Both the position numbers and the translations under genes were made by a program. From positions 1 through 50,000 of the forward strand of contig JBIIVF010000003.1 of NCBI GenBank assembly GCA_044339595.1: a stretch of DNA of 50,000 nt. The letters are read 5' to 3'. Origin of the DNA: CAZTGZ01 sp044339595. GTDB lineage: Bacteria; Bacteroidota; Bacteroidia; NS11-12g; UBA9320. This document shows positions 1 to 8,372 of this stretch, piece by piece (positions within the stretch are counted from its first letter, which is position 1; each line of letters starts with the position of its first letter). The notes below the pieces were generated by a model. That model saw nothing but the letters and a program-made list of their open reading frames with translations. It did no database searches and was not told the origin of the DNA.

Positions 1-549
1 CGCATGCACAGCTTCTGTAGTCCATTGCCAGGATTGAAGCAATCCGCCTTCTAGCTGCTCATTTCTTAATTTTCCCGCACCGAAATAATGAACGCCCAAG
101 CCGAATTGCTCTAAAGGAGTTCCATAACAGCATCCGGCAGAGAGACATCCCAAACGCTGTATAAACATCACCAGCATTGGGAAAAGGGCAAATGCATCGA
201 AAAAATGATCGTCGAATCGGAATAGCCGTTTGCAAAGAATCAAGGCAATAAATCCTCCGGCAAAACCGCCCAACGAACTTTTCTTGTGCAAATCAGGCAA
301 GGTTCCGTCTGATAAGAGCGCTTGAAAATCATTCAGATTCCAGGCGGATATTTTGGTGCCGGCTACGATAAAAATCAATAGAATAGCGATGGAAAGTGTC
401 CAGGGGATGATGGGGAATCTCCTTCTTATGCCTTCATACAGAAGCCATAATATACCCGTGAACATGGCCAGCTGATAGAAAAATGGATAGAGAAAATCAC
501 CGTTTGATAGTTCGATGAAGATGGTCGGGATATGCAATATGGTACGCAT
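1..549 (-). CDS. Lgt-like prolipoprotein diacylglyceryl transferase family membrane protein (partial, N-terminal 183 residues)
   Basis: The gene starts with ATG at 549 and runs off the left edge of the window without a stop. The visible part is hydrophobic, with segments near residues 20-40, 50-66, 95-108 and 122-136. The stretch RLGCLSAGCCYGTP (about residues 133-146) matches the GCxxAGCCxGxPT block of the Lgt family, and a glycine-rich GGFAGG lies before it. Lgt moves a diacylglyceryl group from phosphatidylglycerol to the lipobox cysteine of prelipoproteins at the inner membrane. The His-Gly of canonical Lgt is not seen before the glycine-rich loop, so this may be a divergent paralogue rather than the housekeeping enzyme. 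A TAnnTTTG box lies at 578-585. Family assignment is good; exact reaction is inferred. Confidence 0.7.
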   Translation of the reverse strand, partial: MRTILHIPTIFIELSNGDFLYPFFYQLAMFTGILWLLYEGIRRRFPIIPWTLSIAILLIFIVAGTKISAWNLNDFQALLSDGTLPDLHKKSSLGGFAGGFIALILCKRLFRFDDHFFDAFALFPMLVMFIQRLGCLSAGCCYGTPLEQFGLGVHYFGAGKLRNEQLEGGLLQSWQWTTEAVHA

Positions 550-577
550 AATGTGGTAGAATTAAGGGTTGGTACAT

Positions 578-585
578 CAAAGTTA
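578..585 (-). promoter_or_regulatory. Bacteroidota-type -7 box upstream of the Lgt-like gene
   Basis: On the minus strand this reads TAACTTTG, matching the TAnnTTTG -7 consensus of Bacteroidota primary sigma factors. It ends 28 bases before the ATG at 549. No convincing -33 TTG lies at the right distance, so this is only moderately supported. Confidence 0.35.
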
Positions 586-713
586 ATGATAACTGTTTGA
601 ATACCCCTTTTACACCAAGGGTGATTTTGATCAGATCTCTATGAAAATATTTGAGAAATGGATAGAGCCGTTTACAATTGGATTTTGTAACTGACCGGGA
701 AAGAAAATCGGCA

Positions 714-1376
714 TTACTCCCGCCACACAAAGCGATACAGCAAAACCGATAAAAAAACCAACATCACATCGAAAAGAAGAAGCACCCAGATGTCTTTGTA
801 TCCGGCCATATTCATGAGACCGGTGGCCACTTTCGAAGCCCTTACCGCTACCAGTACCAAAGGAATCAACAATGGAAAACTCAAAACCGGAACCAACAAG
901 TGATTCGATCCGGCTTTAGAAGCCAATGCACTCAAAGTGCCGACTAAAGCACTGAGCCCGGCAGAAAACAGGAACATCGTAGCTAAGAAAATACCCCAGT
1001 GAACAATTTCATTGCTTAAAAGAAGGATATAGGTGAGAATGCAGGCAATTCCGAGGATGAATGCCATAAAAATATTGTAAATTATTTTGCCCAGAATGAT
1101 GGCTTGGGGAGAAGCCATTTGATGCAAATACAACATCTTGCCTTGAGATTCTTGCAAAAACCCTCTTGCCACCGCCTGGATGGTCGTGAGCATTAAAATG
1201 ATCCAGAAAAGGCCATTCCACACCTGTGTTTTTAAACTTCCCAGACTCAGGTAGGCGATAAAAACAGCAGCCACCAATTGCAGCATAATACCGTTCAGTG
1301 CATGGCGTTGCTTCCATTCACTTTTGATTTCTTTTAAAAACAACAATTGTACCTGCCGGATTAGTGGTAATTCCAT
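714..1376 (-). CDS. ccmB: Haem exporter protein B (CcmB-like ABC permease)
   Basis: A 220-residue integral membrane protein with about six hydrophobic segments. The N-terminal LLFLKEIKSEWKQRHALNG resembles the LxKE-x-RxR-x-L opening of CcmB, the permease of the CcmABC(D) transporter used in system I cytochrome c maturation. Length fits the family (about 220). A longer reading from 1421 would run through the promoter region; the ATG at 1376 directly precedes the conserved N-terminus. ccmA is not next to it in this window. It diverges from the TerB-like gene at 1403 with only 26 bases between starts. Role in haem handling is inferred from family. Confidence 0.75.
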   Translation of the reverse strand: MELPLIRQVQLLFLKEIKSEWKQRHALNGIMLQLVAAVFIAYLSLGSLKTQVWNGLFWIILMLTTIQAVARGFLQESQGKMLYLHQMASPQAIILGKIIYNIFMAFILGIACILTYILLLSNEIVHWGIFLATMFLFSAGLSALVGTLSALASKAGSNHLLVPVLSFPLLIPLVLVAVRASKVATGLMNMAGYKDIWVLLLFDVMLVFLSVLLYRFVWRE

Positions 1377-1395
1377 ATTTTTGCTGACAAAATTA
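1376..1395. promoter_or_regulatory. Back-to-back -7 boxes between ccmB and the TerB-like gene
   Basis: The plus strand carries TATTTTTG at 1376-1383, 19 bases before the ATG at 1403; the minus strand carries TAATTTTG at 1395-1388, 11 bases before the ccmB ATG at 1376. Both match TAnnTTTG. The plus-strand box overlaps the ccmB start codon, so the two promoters must interfere sterically if both are used. The -33 elements are not well spaced on either strand. Confidence 0.4.
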
Positions 1396-1402
1396 AGAGG
1401 AA

Positions 1403-1861
1403 ATGCTATACCAGTTATCACAACTCAACACAGAAGAAAGAGAATTGATTTACGATGCTCCTGTTTGGGTGTCTATTTACGTGGCTTTGGCCGACAATCG
1501 CATCAAAAAAGAAGAGAGAAAGAAAATTGTAGAAACGGTTCACACCAAAACATTTTCTGAAAAAAATGACCTTTCGGAAATGTATAAGGATCTGGAAGTC
1601 AATATTGAATCGCGCATTCAAATAGCCATTGATCAGATTCCGGTTTTTCAGGAAGATAAAGAGCCTTTTGTGAGAGAAAAATTGGTGGCTGTTAATAGTG
1701 CCATGAAAAAGCTGGATAAAGTTTTTGCGAGACAATTGTACAAAAGTCTTAAGGATTTTGCTGTGATTACTGCTCAGGCTTCCGGGGGTGTTTTGGGTGT
1801 AAATCGCATCAATGAGACCGAAAAGGGTTTGTTGAATCTCGATATGATCGAACAACCGTAA
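1403..1861 (+). CDS. TerB-like small helical protein
   Basis: A 152-residue soluble protein without a signal peptide. Residues 28-41 (ALADNRIKKEERKK) resemble the acidic helix pattern of TerB/TerB-like domains, where an Asp-x-x-Ile-x-x-Glu-Glu helix is conserved, and the rest is predicted helical. TerB-like proteins bind divalent metal and are linked to stress responses, but no ter genes lie nearby. An AGAGG motif precedes the ATG by a few bases. It ends 10 bases before accC and is probably cotranscribed with it. The existence of the gene is well supported; the family is tentative and the function unknown. Confidence 0.65.
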   Translation: MLYQLSQLNTEERELIYDAPVWVSIYVALADNRIKKEERKKIVETVHTKTFSEKNDLSEMYKDLEVNIESRIQIAIDQIPVFQEDKEPFVREKLVAVNSAMKKLDKVFARQLYKSLKDFAVITAQASGGVLGVNRINETEKGLLNLDMIEQP

Positions 1862-1871
1862 ATCACACGCG

Positions 1872-3341
1872 TTGAAAAAAATACTGATAGCCAACAGAGG
1901 CGAAATCGCCATTCGGGTAATGAAAACCTGTCAAAAGATGGGCATTGCCACCGTGGCCGTTTATTCTGAAGCAGATCGGAATGCCTTGCATGTCAGGATG
2001 GCCGATGAAGCCTTTTGTTTGGGGCCGGCACCCAGTGCACAATCGTATCTCAGGGGCGATAAAATCATTGAAATTTGTAAATCAGTGGGGGTGGATGGCA
2101 TTCATCCCGGATATGGGTTTTTAAGTGAGAATGCTCAATTTGCGAGAGATGTTCGTCAAGCCGGCATCACATTGATCGGCCCTTCTCCTGAAAGTATGGA
2201 AGTGATGGGCAGCAAATTGGCCGCTAAGAATGCCGTGGAAGCCTTTGGTGTGCCTTTGGTGCCCGGGATCAACAATGCAGTAACAGAAGTTCAGGAAGCC
2301 ATCGATACCGCCCGGAGAATCGGATTTCCTGTTTTAATCAAAGCCAGTGCCGGTGGTGGTGGTAAAGGAATGCGGATTGTTCATCAGGAAGAAAATCTGG
2401 AAGAAGAAATGAGCCGTGCCATCGGAGAGGCCAAAAGCGCCTTTGGAGATGGATCCGTTTTTATAGAGAAATATGTTTCCGGACCGCGACATATTGAAAT
2501 TCAGATTCTGGGCGATACCTTCGGTAATACATTGTATCTCTTTGAACGTGAATGCAGTGTGCAGCGCCGCCATCAAAAATTGGTGGAGGAAGCACCAAGT
2601 GCAATTCTGACCCCTGAAATGCGCAAGGCAATGGGAGAAGCCGCCGTGAATGTGGCTAAAGCCTGCAATTACAGCGGGGCTGGAACAGTAGAATTTTTGG
2701 TCGATGATCAACTCAATTTCTACTTCCTTGAAATGAACACCCGTTTGCAGGTAGAACATCCTGTAACGGAATTGATTACCGGACTGGATTTGGTCGAACA
2801 GCAAATCAAGGTGGCAAGGGGAGAAAAACTGAGTTTTGATCAGGACAGTCTTAAAATCAATGGTCATGCTATCGAACTTAGGTTGTGTGCCGAAAATCCT
2901 ATGAATGACTTTTTGCCGGATATCGGAAAATTATTGCGCTATGATAAACCGGTGGCAGATTTTATCCGGATTGATGATTGTGCAGAAACCGGATATGAAA
3001 TCCCCATTTATTACGACAACATGTTCGGAAAGTTGATTGTTTGGGGCGAAAATAGAACGGTGGCCATTGAACGAATGAAGTATGCCATTCGACATTTTTA
3101 TATTGATGGCATCGCCAATACCCTTGAATTTGGCATGTTTGTGATGCAACATCCTGCTTTTGTAAGTGGAAAGTTTGATACGCATTTTATCAAAGATCAC
3201 TTCAGTGCGGATGCCATGCAACAGATTTACAGAGAAGAGGAAGAAATTGCGGCTTTATTCACGGCCTGGAAGAACGCTCAAGATCATACTTTAGCCACGC
3301 CAACTGACGGGATTACCGCTTGGAGATCTAGATTGTCTTAA
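1872..3341 (+). CDS. accC: Biotin carboxylase subunit of acyl-CoA carboxylase
   Basis: This 489-residue protein carries the full biotin carboxylase fold: the N-terminal KKILIANRGEIAIR, the glycine-rich ATP loop SAGGGGKGM (about 161-169), and the catalytic FLEMNTRLQVEHPVTE block (about 286-301). It carboxylates biotin on a carrier protein with ATP and bicarbonate, for acetyl- or propionyl-CoA carboxylase. The start is TTG at 1872; no ATG or GTG precedes the conserved N-terminus in frame. It is about 40 residues longer at the C-terminus than the E. coli enzyme, so a propionyl-CoA carboxylase subunit cannot be excluded. The biotin carrier and carboxyltransferase are not adjacent. The gene follows the TerB-like ORF by 10 bases. 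Confidence 0.93.
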   Translation: MKKILIANRGEIAIRVMKTCQKMGIATVAVYSEADRNALHVRMADEAFCLGPAPSAQSYLRGDKIIEICKSVGVDGIHPGYGFLSENAQFARDVRQAGITLIGPSPESMEVMGSKLAAKNAVEAFGVPLVPGINNAVTEVQEAIDTARRIGFPVLIKASAGGGGKGMRIVHQEENLEEEMSRAIGEAKSAFGDGSVFIEKYVSGPRHIEIQILGDTFGNTLYLFERECSVQRRHQKLVEEAPSAILTPEMRKAMGEAAVNVAKACNYSGAGTVEFLVDDQLNFYFLEMNTRLQVEHPVTELITGLDLVEQQIKVARGEKLSFDQDSLKINGHAIELRLCAENPMNDFLPDIGKLLRYDKPVADFIRIDDCAETGYEIPIYYDNMFGKLIVWGENRTVAIERMKYAIRHFYIDGIANTLEFGMFVMQHPAFVSGKFDTHFIKDHFSADAMQQIYREEEEIAALFTAWKNAQDHTLATPTDGITAWRSRLS

Positions 3342-3938
3342 TTACACTTGAAAACCTTGATGGATGCCGAAATAATTAAATAATGGGGCATTGTTGTGCT
3401 TTTTTTTTGATACGTATAGTCGCATATTTCCCTCTTTTGCAATTTTACCATTGTCCGACTTGAATTTTAATCGCTTTTCAGGGCTTTGCCCAAACATCAT
3501 CCCAAAATGAAAATGAGCTCGCTCCCCCACTTCATTTTTTTTCTTGACAAAAAAAACGAAGCAAAAAAAGTCAAGGCTGTATTTCTCTTTTCTATCCGCT
3601 AAGGCCACGCAGGCGAATGCCACGATGGGAGCCACTTTTTGCATTTATTTGGGTTTTCTGTGTTCAGTGGTCAGTCGATATTAAGAAAAGGAAAAGTAGT
3701 TCGGTCGGCGTTCGCCCATCGCTTTCTTATCTGCTCAATGGGATAATTTGTTTTCACGCCTCCGTAACCCAGCGGATCACGAAAAGACAAATAAGGCCAT
3801 TTCCCACTCGCAGGCCAGATTCTATTGATTTTCGTGTCAGATTTTTAATTTCAAAAACCGGATTTTCCGTAATAGTTTCTGAGAAAGATGATGTAATGAT
3901 AAAGACGAATTATCGAATTCTCGCTATACTGATTCAAG
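3342..3938. other. 600-base intergenic region with A/T-rich alternative hairpins
   Basis: No convincing gene lies here; two overlapping ORFs of 100 and 115 codons on opposite strands look spurious. The notable part is 3530-3575: CTTC-A-T(8) at 3530-3542 can pair with A(8)-C-GAAG at 3549-3561 around the loop CTTGAC (3543-3548), while the same CTTGAC can instead pair with GTCAAG at 3570-3575. The two folds exclude each other. The region resembles intergenic repeat material common in Bacteroidota, which I cannot verify from one window. Confidence 0.5.
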
Positions 3939-4841
3939 TTATGCGGGCTTTTCGGTACTCATAAACGACTCGAAAATTTCCTTCACATTCTTTTCGATGG
4001 TATCTGCCAATTGGTCTGTCGGGATGTCATTGGCGTCAGTACCAAAAGGATCTTCAATTTCTTCGGCAATCAGCTCTAAACTCGCCAATACATACAAAAT
4101 GAAAGCTACGACCGGGATGGTCCAATAACCCACCGTAAACACAAATCCAAATGGCAGGGTCATGACATAGAAGAAGATGAATTTCTTCAGAAAGACACTG
4201 TAGGAAAAAGGTATGGGTGTTTTTTTGATTCGCTCACATGCTCCGCAGATATCACTCAAGGATTGGAGTTCAGCATTGAGGGTGATGAGTTGATCACCAC
4301 TGATAAAGCCTTTTTGGTTTAAATTGTAGGTACGATCCATCAGATGAAAAGCGATCAAATTGGGGTAATGTGGTTTGTCGGTGTTGATGGATATTCCAAA
4401 GGGTTCGAGATCTTTTAAGTCTGTCGGGCGATTTCTGAGATGATGGCGAAGACTGCTTGCAAAGGCCGGAATCAGGGTTTTATAGAAATTGGCATTGTTG
4501 GGATGTTGATGTCGCAAAATGGCTTGCATTTTTAAAGCGAGGTTGCGGCTGTTGTTAACCAAGGCACCCCATTGACGGCGGCCTTCCCACCATCGGTCGT
4601 AAGCGGTATTGGTCCTGAAAACCAGCAATAAAGAAATCACCAAACCCAGGATGCTGTGCATCACCGGGATGTTCTTCAGCGAATTGGTATCGGACAGTTG
4701 AAGAATTTCCTTTTCTAACACAACCACCCCTGCCGAGTATACGCATACCGATAGAATGAGCGGAGCCAGTTTCCGCAGGGTATCTGCCTTGTGAAATTTG
4801 AAAATGAAACTAAACCACTCTTTTGGATTGTAATCGATCAT
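3939..4841 (-). CDS. Bestrophin-like membrane channel (UPF0187 family)
   Basis: This 300-residue protein shows the bestrophin family pattern: an N-terminal pair of membrane segments (about 24-45 and 62-80) followed by LVFRTNTAYDRWWEGRRQWG, the signature of bacterial bestrophins such as YneE and KpBest. Two more hydrophobic segments lie near 215-250, and the acidic C-terminal tail IEDPFGTDANDIPTD corresponds to the EDPFG motif that forms the calcium clasp in animal bestrophins. Bacterial members are pentameric channels, some of them sodium-selective. A TATATTTG box ends four bases before the ATG at 4841. It lies downstream of rdgB on the same strand, 21 bases away. Confidence 0.88.
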   Translation of the reverse strand: MIDYNPKEWFSFIFKFHKADTLRKLAPLILSVCVYSAGVVVLEKEILQLSDTNSLKNIPVMHSILGLVISLLLVFRTNTAYDRWWEGRRQWGALVNNSRNLALKMQAILRHQHPNNANFYKTLIPAFASSLRHHLRNRPTDLKDLEPFGISINTDKPHYPNLIAFHLMDRTYNLNQKGFISGDQLITLNAELQSLSDICGACERIKKTPIPFSYSVFLKKFIFFYVMTLPFGFVFTVGYWTIPVVAFILYVLASLELIAEEIEDPFGTDANDIPTDQLADTIEKNVKEIFESFMSTEKPA

Positions 4842-4845
4842 GCGG

Positions 4846-4853
4846 CAAATATA
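4846..4853 (-). promoter_or_regulatory. -7 box four bases before the bestrophin start codon
   Basis: The minus strand reads TATATTTG, then four bases, then ATG at 4841. If used, transcription would begin at or within the first codon, giving a leaderless message. No well-spaced -33 TTG is seen, so this may be weak. Confidence 0.35.
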
Positions 4854-4862
4854 GGAGGTGAA

Positions 4863-5450
4863 TCAAATCGAAGATGAATGCTCGAGAAATTCAGTCAGTT
4901 TAGTCAAGGCGATTTTTCTATGGCTGATGGTGTTTTTTTCTTCGGCAGTCATTTCTGCAAAGGTGCGGTCATATCCATCCGGCATAAAAATAGGGTCATA
5001 ACCAAATCCCTTTTCACCGCGTTTTTCGTGGATGATATTTCCTCTGATTTCCCCTTCAAAAAAGTAATGCTCACCATCCCGGATAAAGGCAATCACGGTT
5101 ACAAATCGGGCGGATCGGTCCGCTTTATCCTCCAAATTTCGCAACAATAAATTCATATTGGCTTCAGGGTCTTTTTGCTCTCCGGCATAACGGGCGCTGT
5201 AAACTCCGGGTGCCCCATTCAGGGCAAACACTTCAAGTCCTGAGTCATCGGCGAAACAATCACAGTCCGTTCGTTCGAGCAAGTAGTTTGCTTTTTGCAA
5301 AGCATTGTCATGAAAGGTGTCGCCGGTTTCCGGAATTTCTTCCGTAATGCCAAAGTCTATGGGTGTTACGATGTGATACAAGTGACCCATCATCTGATTG
5401 ATTTCCTGAAGCTTATGCGGGTTTTGAGTGGCGAATACGAGTTTTTTCAA
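4863..5450 (-). CDS. rdgB: dITP/XTP pyrophosphatase (RdgB/HAM1 family)
   Basis: RdgB hydrolyses dITP, XTP and related non-canonical purine nucleotides to monophosphate and pyrophosphate, keeping them out of DNA. The sequence has the N-terminal FATQNPHK substrate loop, FADDSGLEV near residue 67, the GEKGFGYDPIF block and the C-terminal SHR. I place the start at the TTG at 5450 (Met-Lys-Lys-Leu-Val), giving 195 residues, almost the usual family length (E. coli 197); the in-frame ATG at 5546 would add a 32-residue extension with no family support. It is followed by the bestrophin gene 21 bases downstream. Confidence 0.92.
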   Translation of the reverse strand: MKKLVFATQNPHKLQEINQMMGHLYHIVTPIDFGITEEIPETGDTFHDNALQKANYLLERTDCDCFADDSGLEVFALNGAPGVYSARYAGEQKDPEANMNLLLRNLEDKADRSARFVTVIAFIRDGEHYFFEGEIRGNIIHEKRGEKGFGYDPIFMPDGYDRTFAEMTAEEKNTISHRKIALTKLTEFLEHSSSI

Positions 5451-5805
5451 AGGATGTGAATTTGAGGCAATATTATTCTTTTTAAATGAAGGATGAAGAA
5501 TTGAAGTCGGGCAATCGGCCCTTTGCCCAAGAATTAGAGTAGGCATGCCCGGTGAATTTTGTGCTCATTCCCCGAAAATATGAAAAGCATCCTAACCTCA
5601 GAAAATCTGATTATCGTCTCCAAATATATCATTGGATTCATGCTTGAAGATTAGTTTCATCAGAAATCGGGGCCATTTTCGGCATAAAACGAAGTTACAG
5701 GGCTGGCAAGCCAATTGAAAATTCCGCAATGCGGGAATCAAAGATAAATTTAAGTCAATTTTATTCAATCTCCTCCTAGTATGACTTCTCCAACAAACCC
5801 TATCC
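5451..5805. other. 355-base intergenic region, nothing recognised
   Basis: The region lies between the start of rdgB and the stop of the CoA-transferase gene. I see no conserved ORF, RNA or repeat; a short imperfect hairpin of ATTCCGC and GCGGGAAT type sits near 5720-5740. A 93-codon reading frame at 5598-5879 overlaps the CoA-transferase gene in another frame and has no protein-like features. Confidence 0.4.
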
Positions 5806-7080
5806 TTAAATAAGTATCTTATAAAATTCGTAAGCCATTCTTTCCAAATCCGCTCTATGATTAGGATGCGCAATCGCAATCAGTTGCCGCATTCTTTCTC
5901 TCAAAGGCTGACCATGCAAAAAAGCCACACCATATTCCGTTACCACATAATGCGCGTGTGCGCGGGTTGTAACTACACCGGCTCCTTTGGTCAATTGCGC
6001 AACAATTTTGCTTTCACCCGATTTGGTGCAAGAAGGCAAAGCGATGATTGGTTTTCCACCGACGCTTTTGGAAGCGCCCCGAATAAAATCCATCTGACCA
6101 CCTACCCCGCTGTATAGTTTACTGCCGATAGAGTCAGCACATACCTGTCCGGTAAGATCTATCTCAATGGCACTGTTTACGGCGGTTACCTTAGGGTTTT
6201 TGCGAATGACATTGGTGTTGTTTACGTAAGTGATATCCAGGAATCTTACCATGGGGTTATCATCCAGAAAATTGTATAGTTTTTTACTGCCCAATGCAAA
6301 ACCGGTCACAATGTGGTGAGGATGGATGGCCTTATGTTGGTTGGTTATGATGCCTCTTTCTACGAGATCCACCAGGCCGTCGCTAAACATTTCGGTGTGT
6401 ACACCCAATTCTTTGTGGCCTCGCATGCCTTCTAAAGCGGCATTTGGAATGTTTCCGATGCCCATTTGTAAAGTCGCTCCATTTTCTACCAGGCCTGCTA
6501 CAAATCCGCCAATTTTCCGTTCGATATCCGTAATGGGTTTGAGTGGTGGCGAATAAATCGGGTAATCCACTTCCACCAGGGCAGCAAACTCGCTTACATG
6601 CAGCATGCCATCGCCATGGGTGCGTGGAAGGTTAGGATTTACCTCGGCAATGATTATTTTGGCTGTTTTGGCCGCGGCCATGGACGTATCAACGGAGGGT
6701 CCCAAGGTTACATAACCATTTCTATCCGGTGGCGAAACCATGAGCATAGCCACGTCGAGTTGAATAATTCCTTTTCGGAATAAATCCGGTATTTCGCTCA
6801 GAAAACAAGGAATATAATCTGCCCTGCCTTCTTGAACTGCTTTGCGCACATTTTCACCAATAAAAAAGCTATTGGTTCTGAAACTTTGTTCCATACCCGG
6901 TTCAGCGTACGGTGCCGGACCTTCGGTGTGCAGGTGGTAAATTTGGACATCTCTCAACTCCGCTGAGCGAGCAGTCATGGAGGTAATTAAAATCTGAGGC
7001 GCACATGCCACGCTATGGATAAACACTTTGTCATTGCTTTTAATCAGTGACACTGCGGCTTCCGGAGAGGTGTATTTCAT
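5806..7080 (-). CDS. Acetyl-CoA hydrolase/transferase family (4-hydroxybutyrate CoA-transferase-like)
   Basis: A 424-residue cytosolic enzyme of family I-type CoA-transferases. Recognisable blocks are MVSPPDRNGYVTLGPSVD near residue 114, the GIGNIPNAAL glycine loop near 206 and GVHTEMFSDG near 227, whose glutamate is the expected nucleophile that forms the glutamyl-CoA thioester. The C-terminus holds the HAHYVVTEYGVAFLHG block typical of the family. Likely substrates are acetyl-CoA with succinate, butyrate or 4-hydroxybutyrate; the sequence does not settle which. It stands alone, about 220 bases from the next gene, so context does not help. Confidence 0.88.
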   Translation of the reverse strand: MKYTSPEAAVSLIKSNDKVFIHSVACAPQILITSMTARSAELRDVQIYHLHTEGPAPYAEPGMEQSFRTNSFFIGENVRKAVQEGRADYIPCFLSEIPDLFRKGIIQLDVAMLMVSPPDRNGYVTLGPSVDTSMAAAKTAKIIIAEVNPNLPRTHGDGMLHVSEFAALVEVDYPIYSPPLKPITDIERKIGGFVAGLVENGATLQMGIGNIPNAALEGMRGHKELGVHTEMFSDGLVDLVERGIITNQHKAIHPHHIVTGFALGSKKLYNFLDDNPMVRFLDITYVNNTNVIRKNPKVTAVNSAIEIDLTGQVCADSIGSKLYSGVGGQMDFIRGASKSVGGKPIIALPSCTKSGESKIVAQLTKGAGVVTTRAHAHYVVTEYGVAFLHGQPLRERMRQLIAIAHPNHRADLERMAYEFYKILI

Positions 7081-7300
7081 GGAAAGGTAGATTGATTTTT
7101 AAAATTTCCGCAAAAATGGAGTTTAAATCCAAAGAATCAGTTATTTTAAAAGTTATCTTATTACAAAAATCCCACTTATGTCTGATGGGCCGCTTGAATG
7201 AATAGTGAATCTCGGCGGCCATATGATATTCTGAAACCGGGATTCTAAGTAGGTCATTTGATTTTAACTCATGTCAGCATTTTTAAGGCTGATGCCGGTT

Positions 7301-8251
7301 TTATTCATGCTGAATCACCACCGAAGCCGCTCCCGTATATCCTGAATTTCTGGTTCTCAGATAATACAACCCATTTGGATATTTTCCGGTTTCGATCTCG
7401 AACTTCGATGGCACTTCAAACCATTCATCTACCTTTTGACCGAGGGCATTAAACAGGATAAGATGTTCGATTTTTTCTGAGGGGTTACCCTGATTGGATT
7501 CTATCTGTAAACGGTTAGAGGTGGGGTTGGGGTAAACTTTGAGGGCTTTGGATGATGCGATTTTATTAACAACACCGGGGTAGTATCTAAACACTTCCAT
7601 ACTATCAATTACCCAACCCAGGTTTGCGCTGCTTACAGAATCCGATACAAAGGTGAAGCGCACTTGTATTCTGTCGTTAGGGTATATTTTATAAAAATCG
7701 TAAATAAGGTCAATTCTGTCCCAAAATCCAAATGCTGCACCGGTAAATACAATATCTCCATTGGGTAACGTATCCAAAACATCATCGCCAAAGGTATAAT
7801 TTGACTGTATAATAATTTTATCAGCAGACTTAAAGCAATTTGTCCAGGTTTGGCCTGAATCTTCAGATAATTCAACTTTGCCATAATCTCCTTTTCCGAG
7901 ATCCATATAATGTGACCATGACAATTGCATGTAAAGATACGTTTGTTTGGCTGTAATGAAATCTATTGTGAAACTGGAGGTGTCATTTGATCTGTAATAT
8001 GCATTGGTGTCAGTATAAATATATCTTCGTCCGGGCGGTTGTTTATAACCTTTGTATCGGTTGCCGGCAAACCAGATATTTCCGGTATCCGGGTCCAAAC
8101 GTATACAAACCAATTTTGGGTTAGAAACAGGGCAGTATATGGTGCTGTCTTCCCCATCGAAATTTTGGGATTGGAATAATCCCACTGGTCCTTGAGAGAA
8201 TGCGGGGTGAACCAAAAACAATCCGAAAAGGAAAAAAATCAGCGCCCTCAT
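7301..8251 (-). CDS. Secreted protein with T9SS type A sorting domain
   Basis: A 316-residue secreted protein. It starts with a signal peptide (MRALIFFLFGLFLVHPAFSQ) when read from the ATG at 8251; a longer reading from 8389 would put about 46 residues before the signal, which is unlikely. The C-terminal 80 residues form a type A T9SS sorting domain: VYPNPTSNRLQI, then FNALGQKV and YPNGLYYLRT. The middle (about 20-230) contains beta-rich sequence with many Tyr and Asp and no family I recognise. It should cross the outer membrane by the Por secretion system. Its start faces that of the PKD protein at 8373 (divergent). Confidence 0.8.
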   Translation of the reverse strand: MRALIFFLFGLFLVHPAFSQGPVGLFQSQNFDGEDSTIYCPVSNPKLVCIRLDPDTGNIWFAGNRYKGYKQPPGRRYIYTDTNAYYRSNDTSSFTIDFITAKQTYLYMQLSWSHYMDLGKGDYGKVELSEDSGQTWTNCFKSADKIIIQSNYTFGDDVLDTLPNGDIVFTGAAFGFWDRIDLIYDFYKIYPNDRIQVRFTFVSDSVSSANLGWVIDSMEVFRYYPGVVNKIASSKALKVYPNPTSNRLQIESNQGNPSEKIEHLILFNALGQKVDEWFEVPSKFEIETGKYPNGLYYLRTRNSGYTGAASVVIQHE

Positions 8252-8328
8252 GATTTGAATGATTGAATGTGAGAAAAATAAATTGAAACGAATATAGGTT
8301 AAATTTAGAAATTTAGGAAAGGAAATGT

Positions 8329-8336
8329 TACATTTG
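8329..8336 (+). promoter_or_regulatory. -7 box upstream of the PKD/T9SS type B gene
   Basis: TACATTTG matches TAnnTTTG and ends 36 bases before the ATG at 8373. It lies downstream of an earlier in-frame ATG at 8325, which supports the later start with the signal peptide. No good -33 TTG is seen. Confidence 0.35.
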
Positions 8337-8372
8337 AGTAGGCGTAATTTGGCCAATGGCGATAATCCACAA

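Noticed and set aside
3342..3964. Two overlapping ORFs of 100 and 115 codons on opposite strands
   Set aside because: They overlap each other, have low-complexity or repeat-like content, and sit in an intergenic region with hairpins; no domain is visible.
5598..5879. 93-codon ORF between rdgB and the CoA-transferase
   Set aside because: It overlaps the real CoA-transferase gene in another frame, and no conserved motif is seen.
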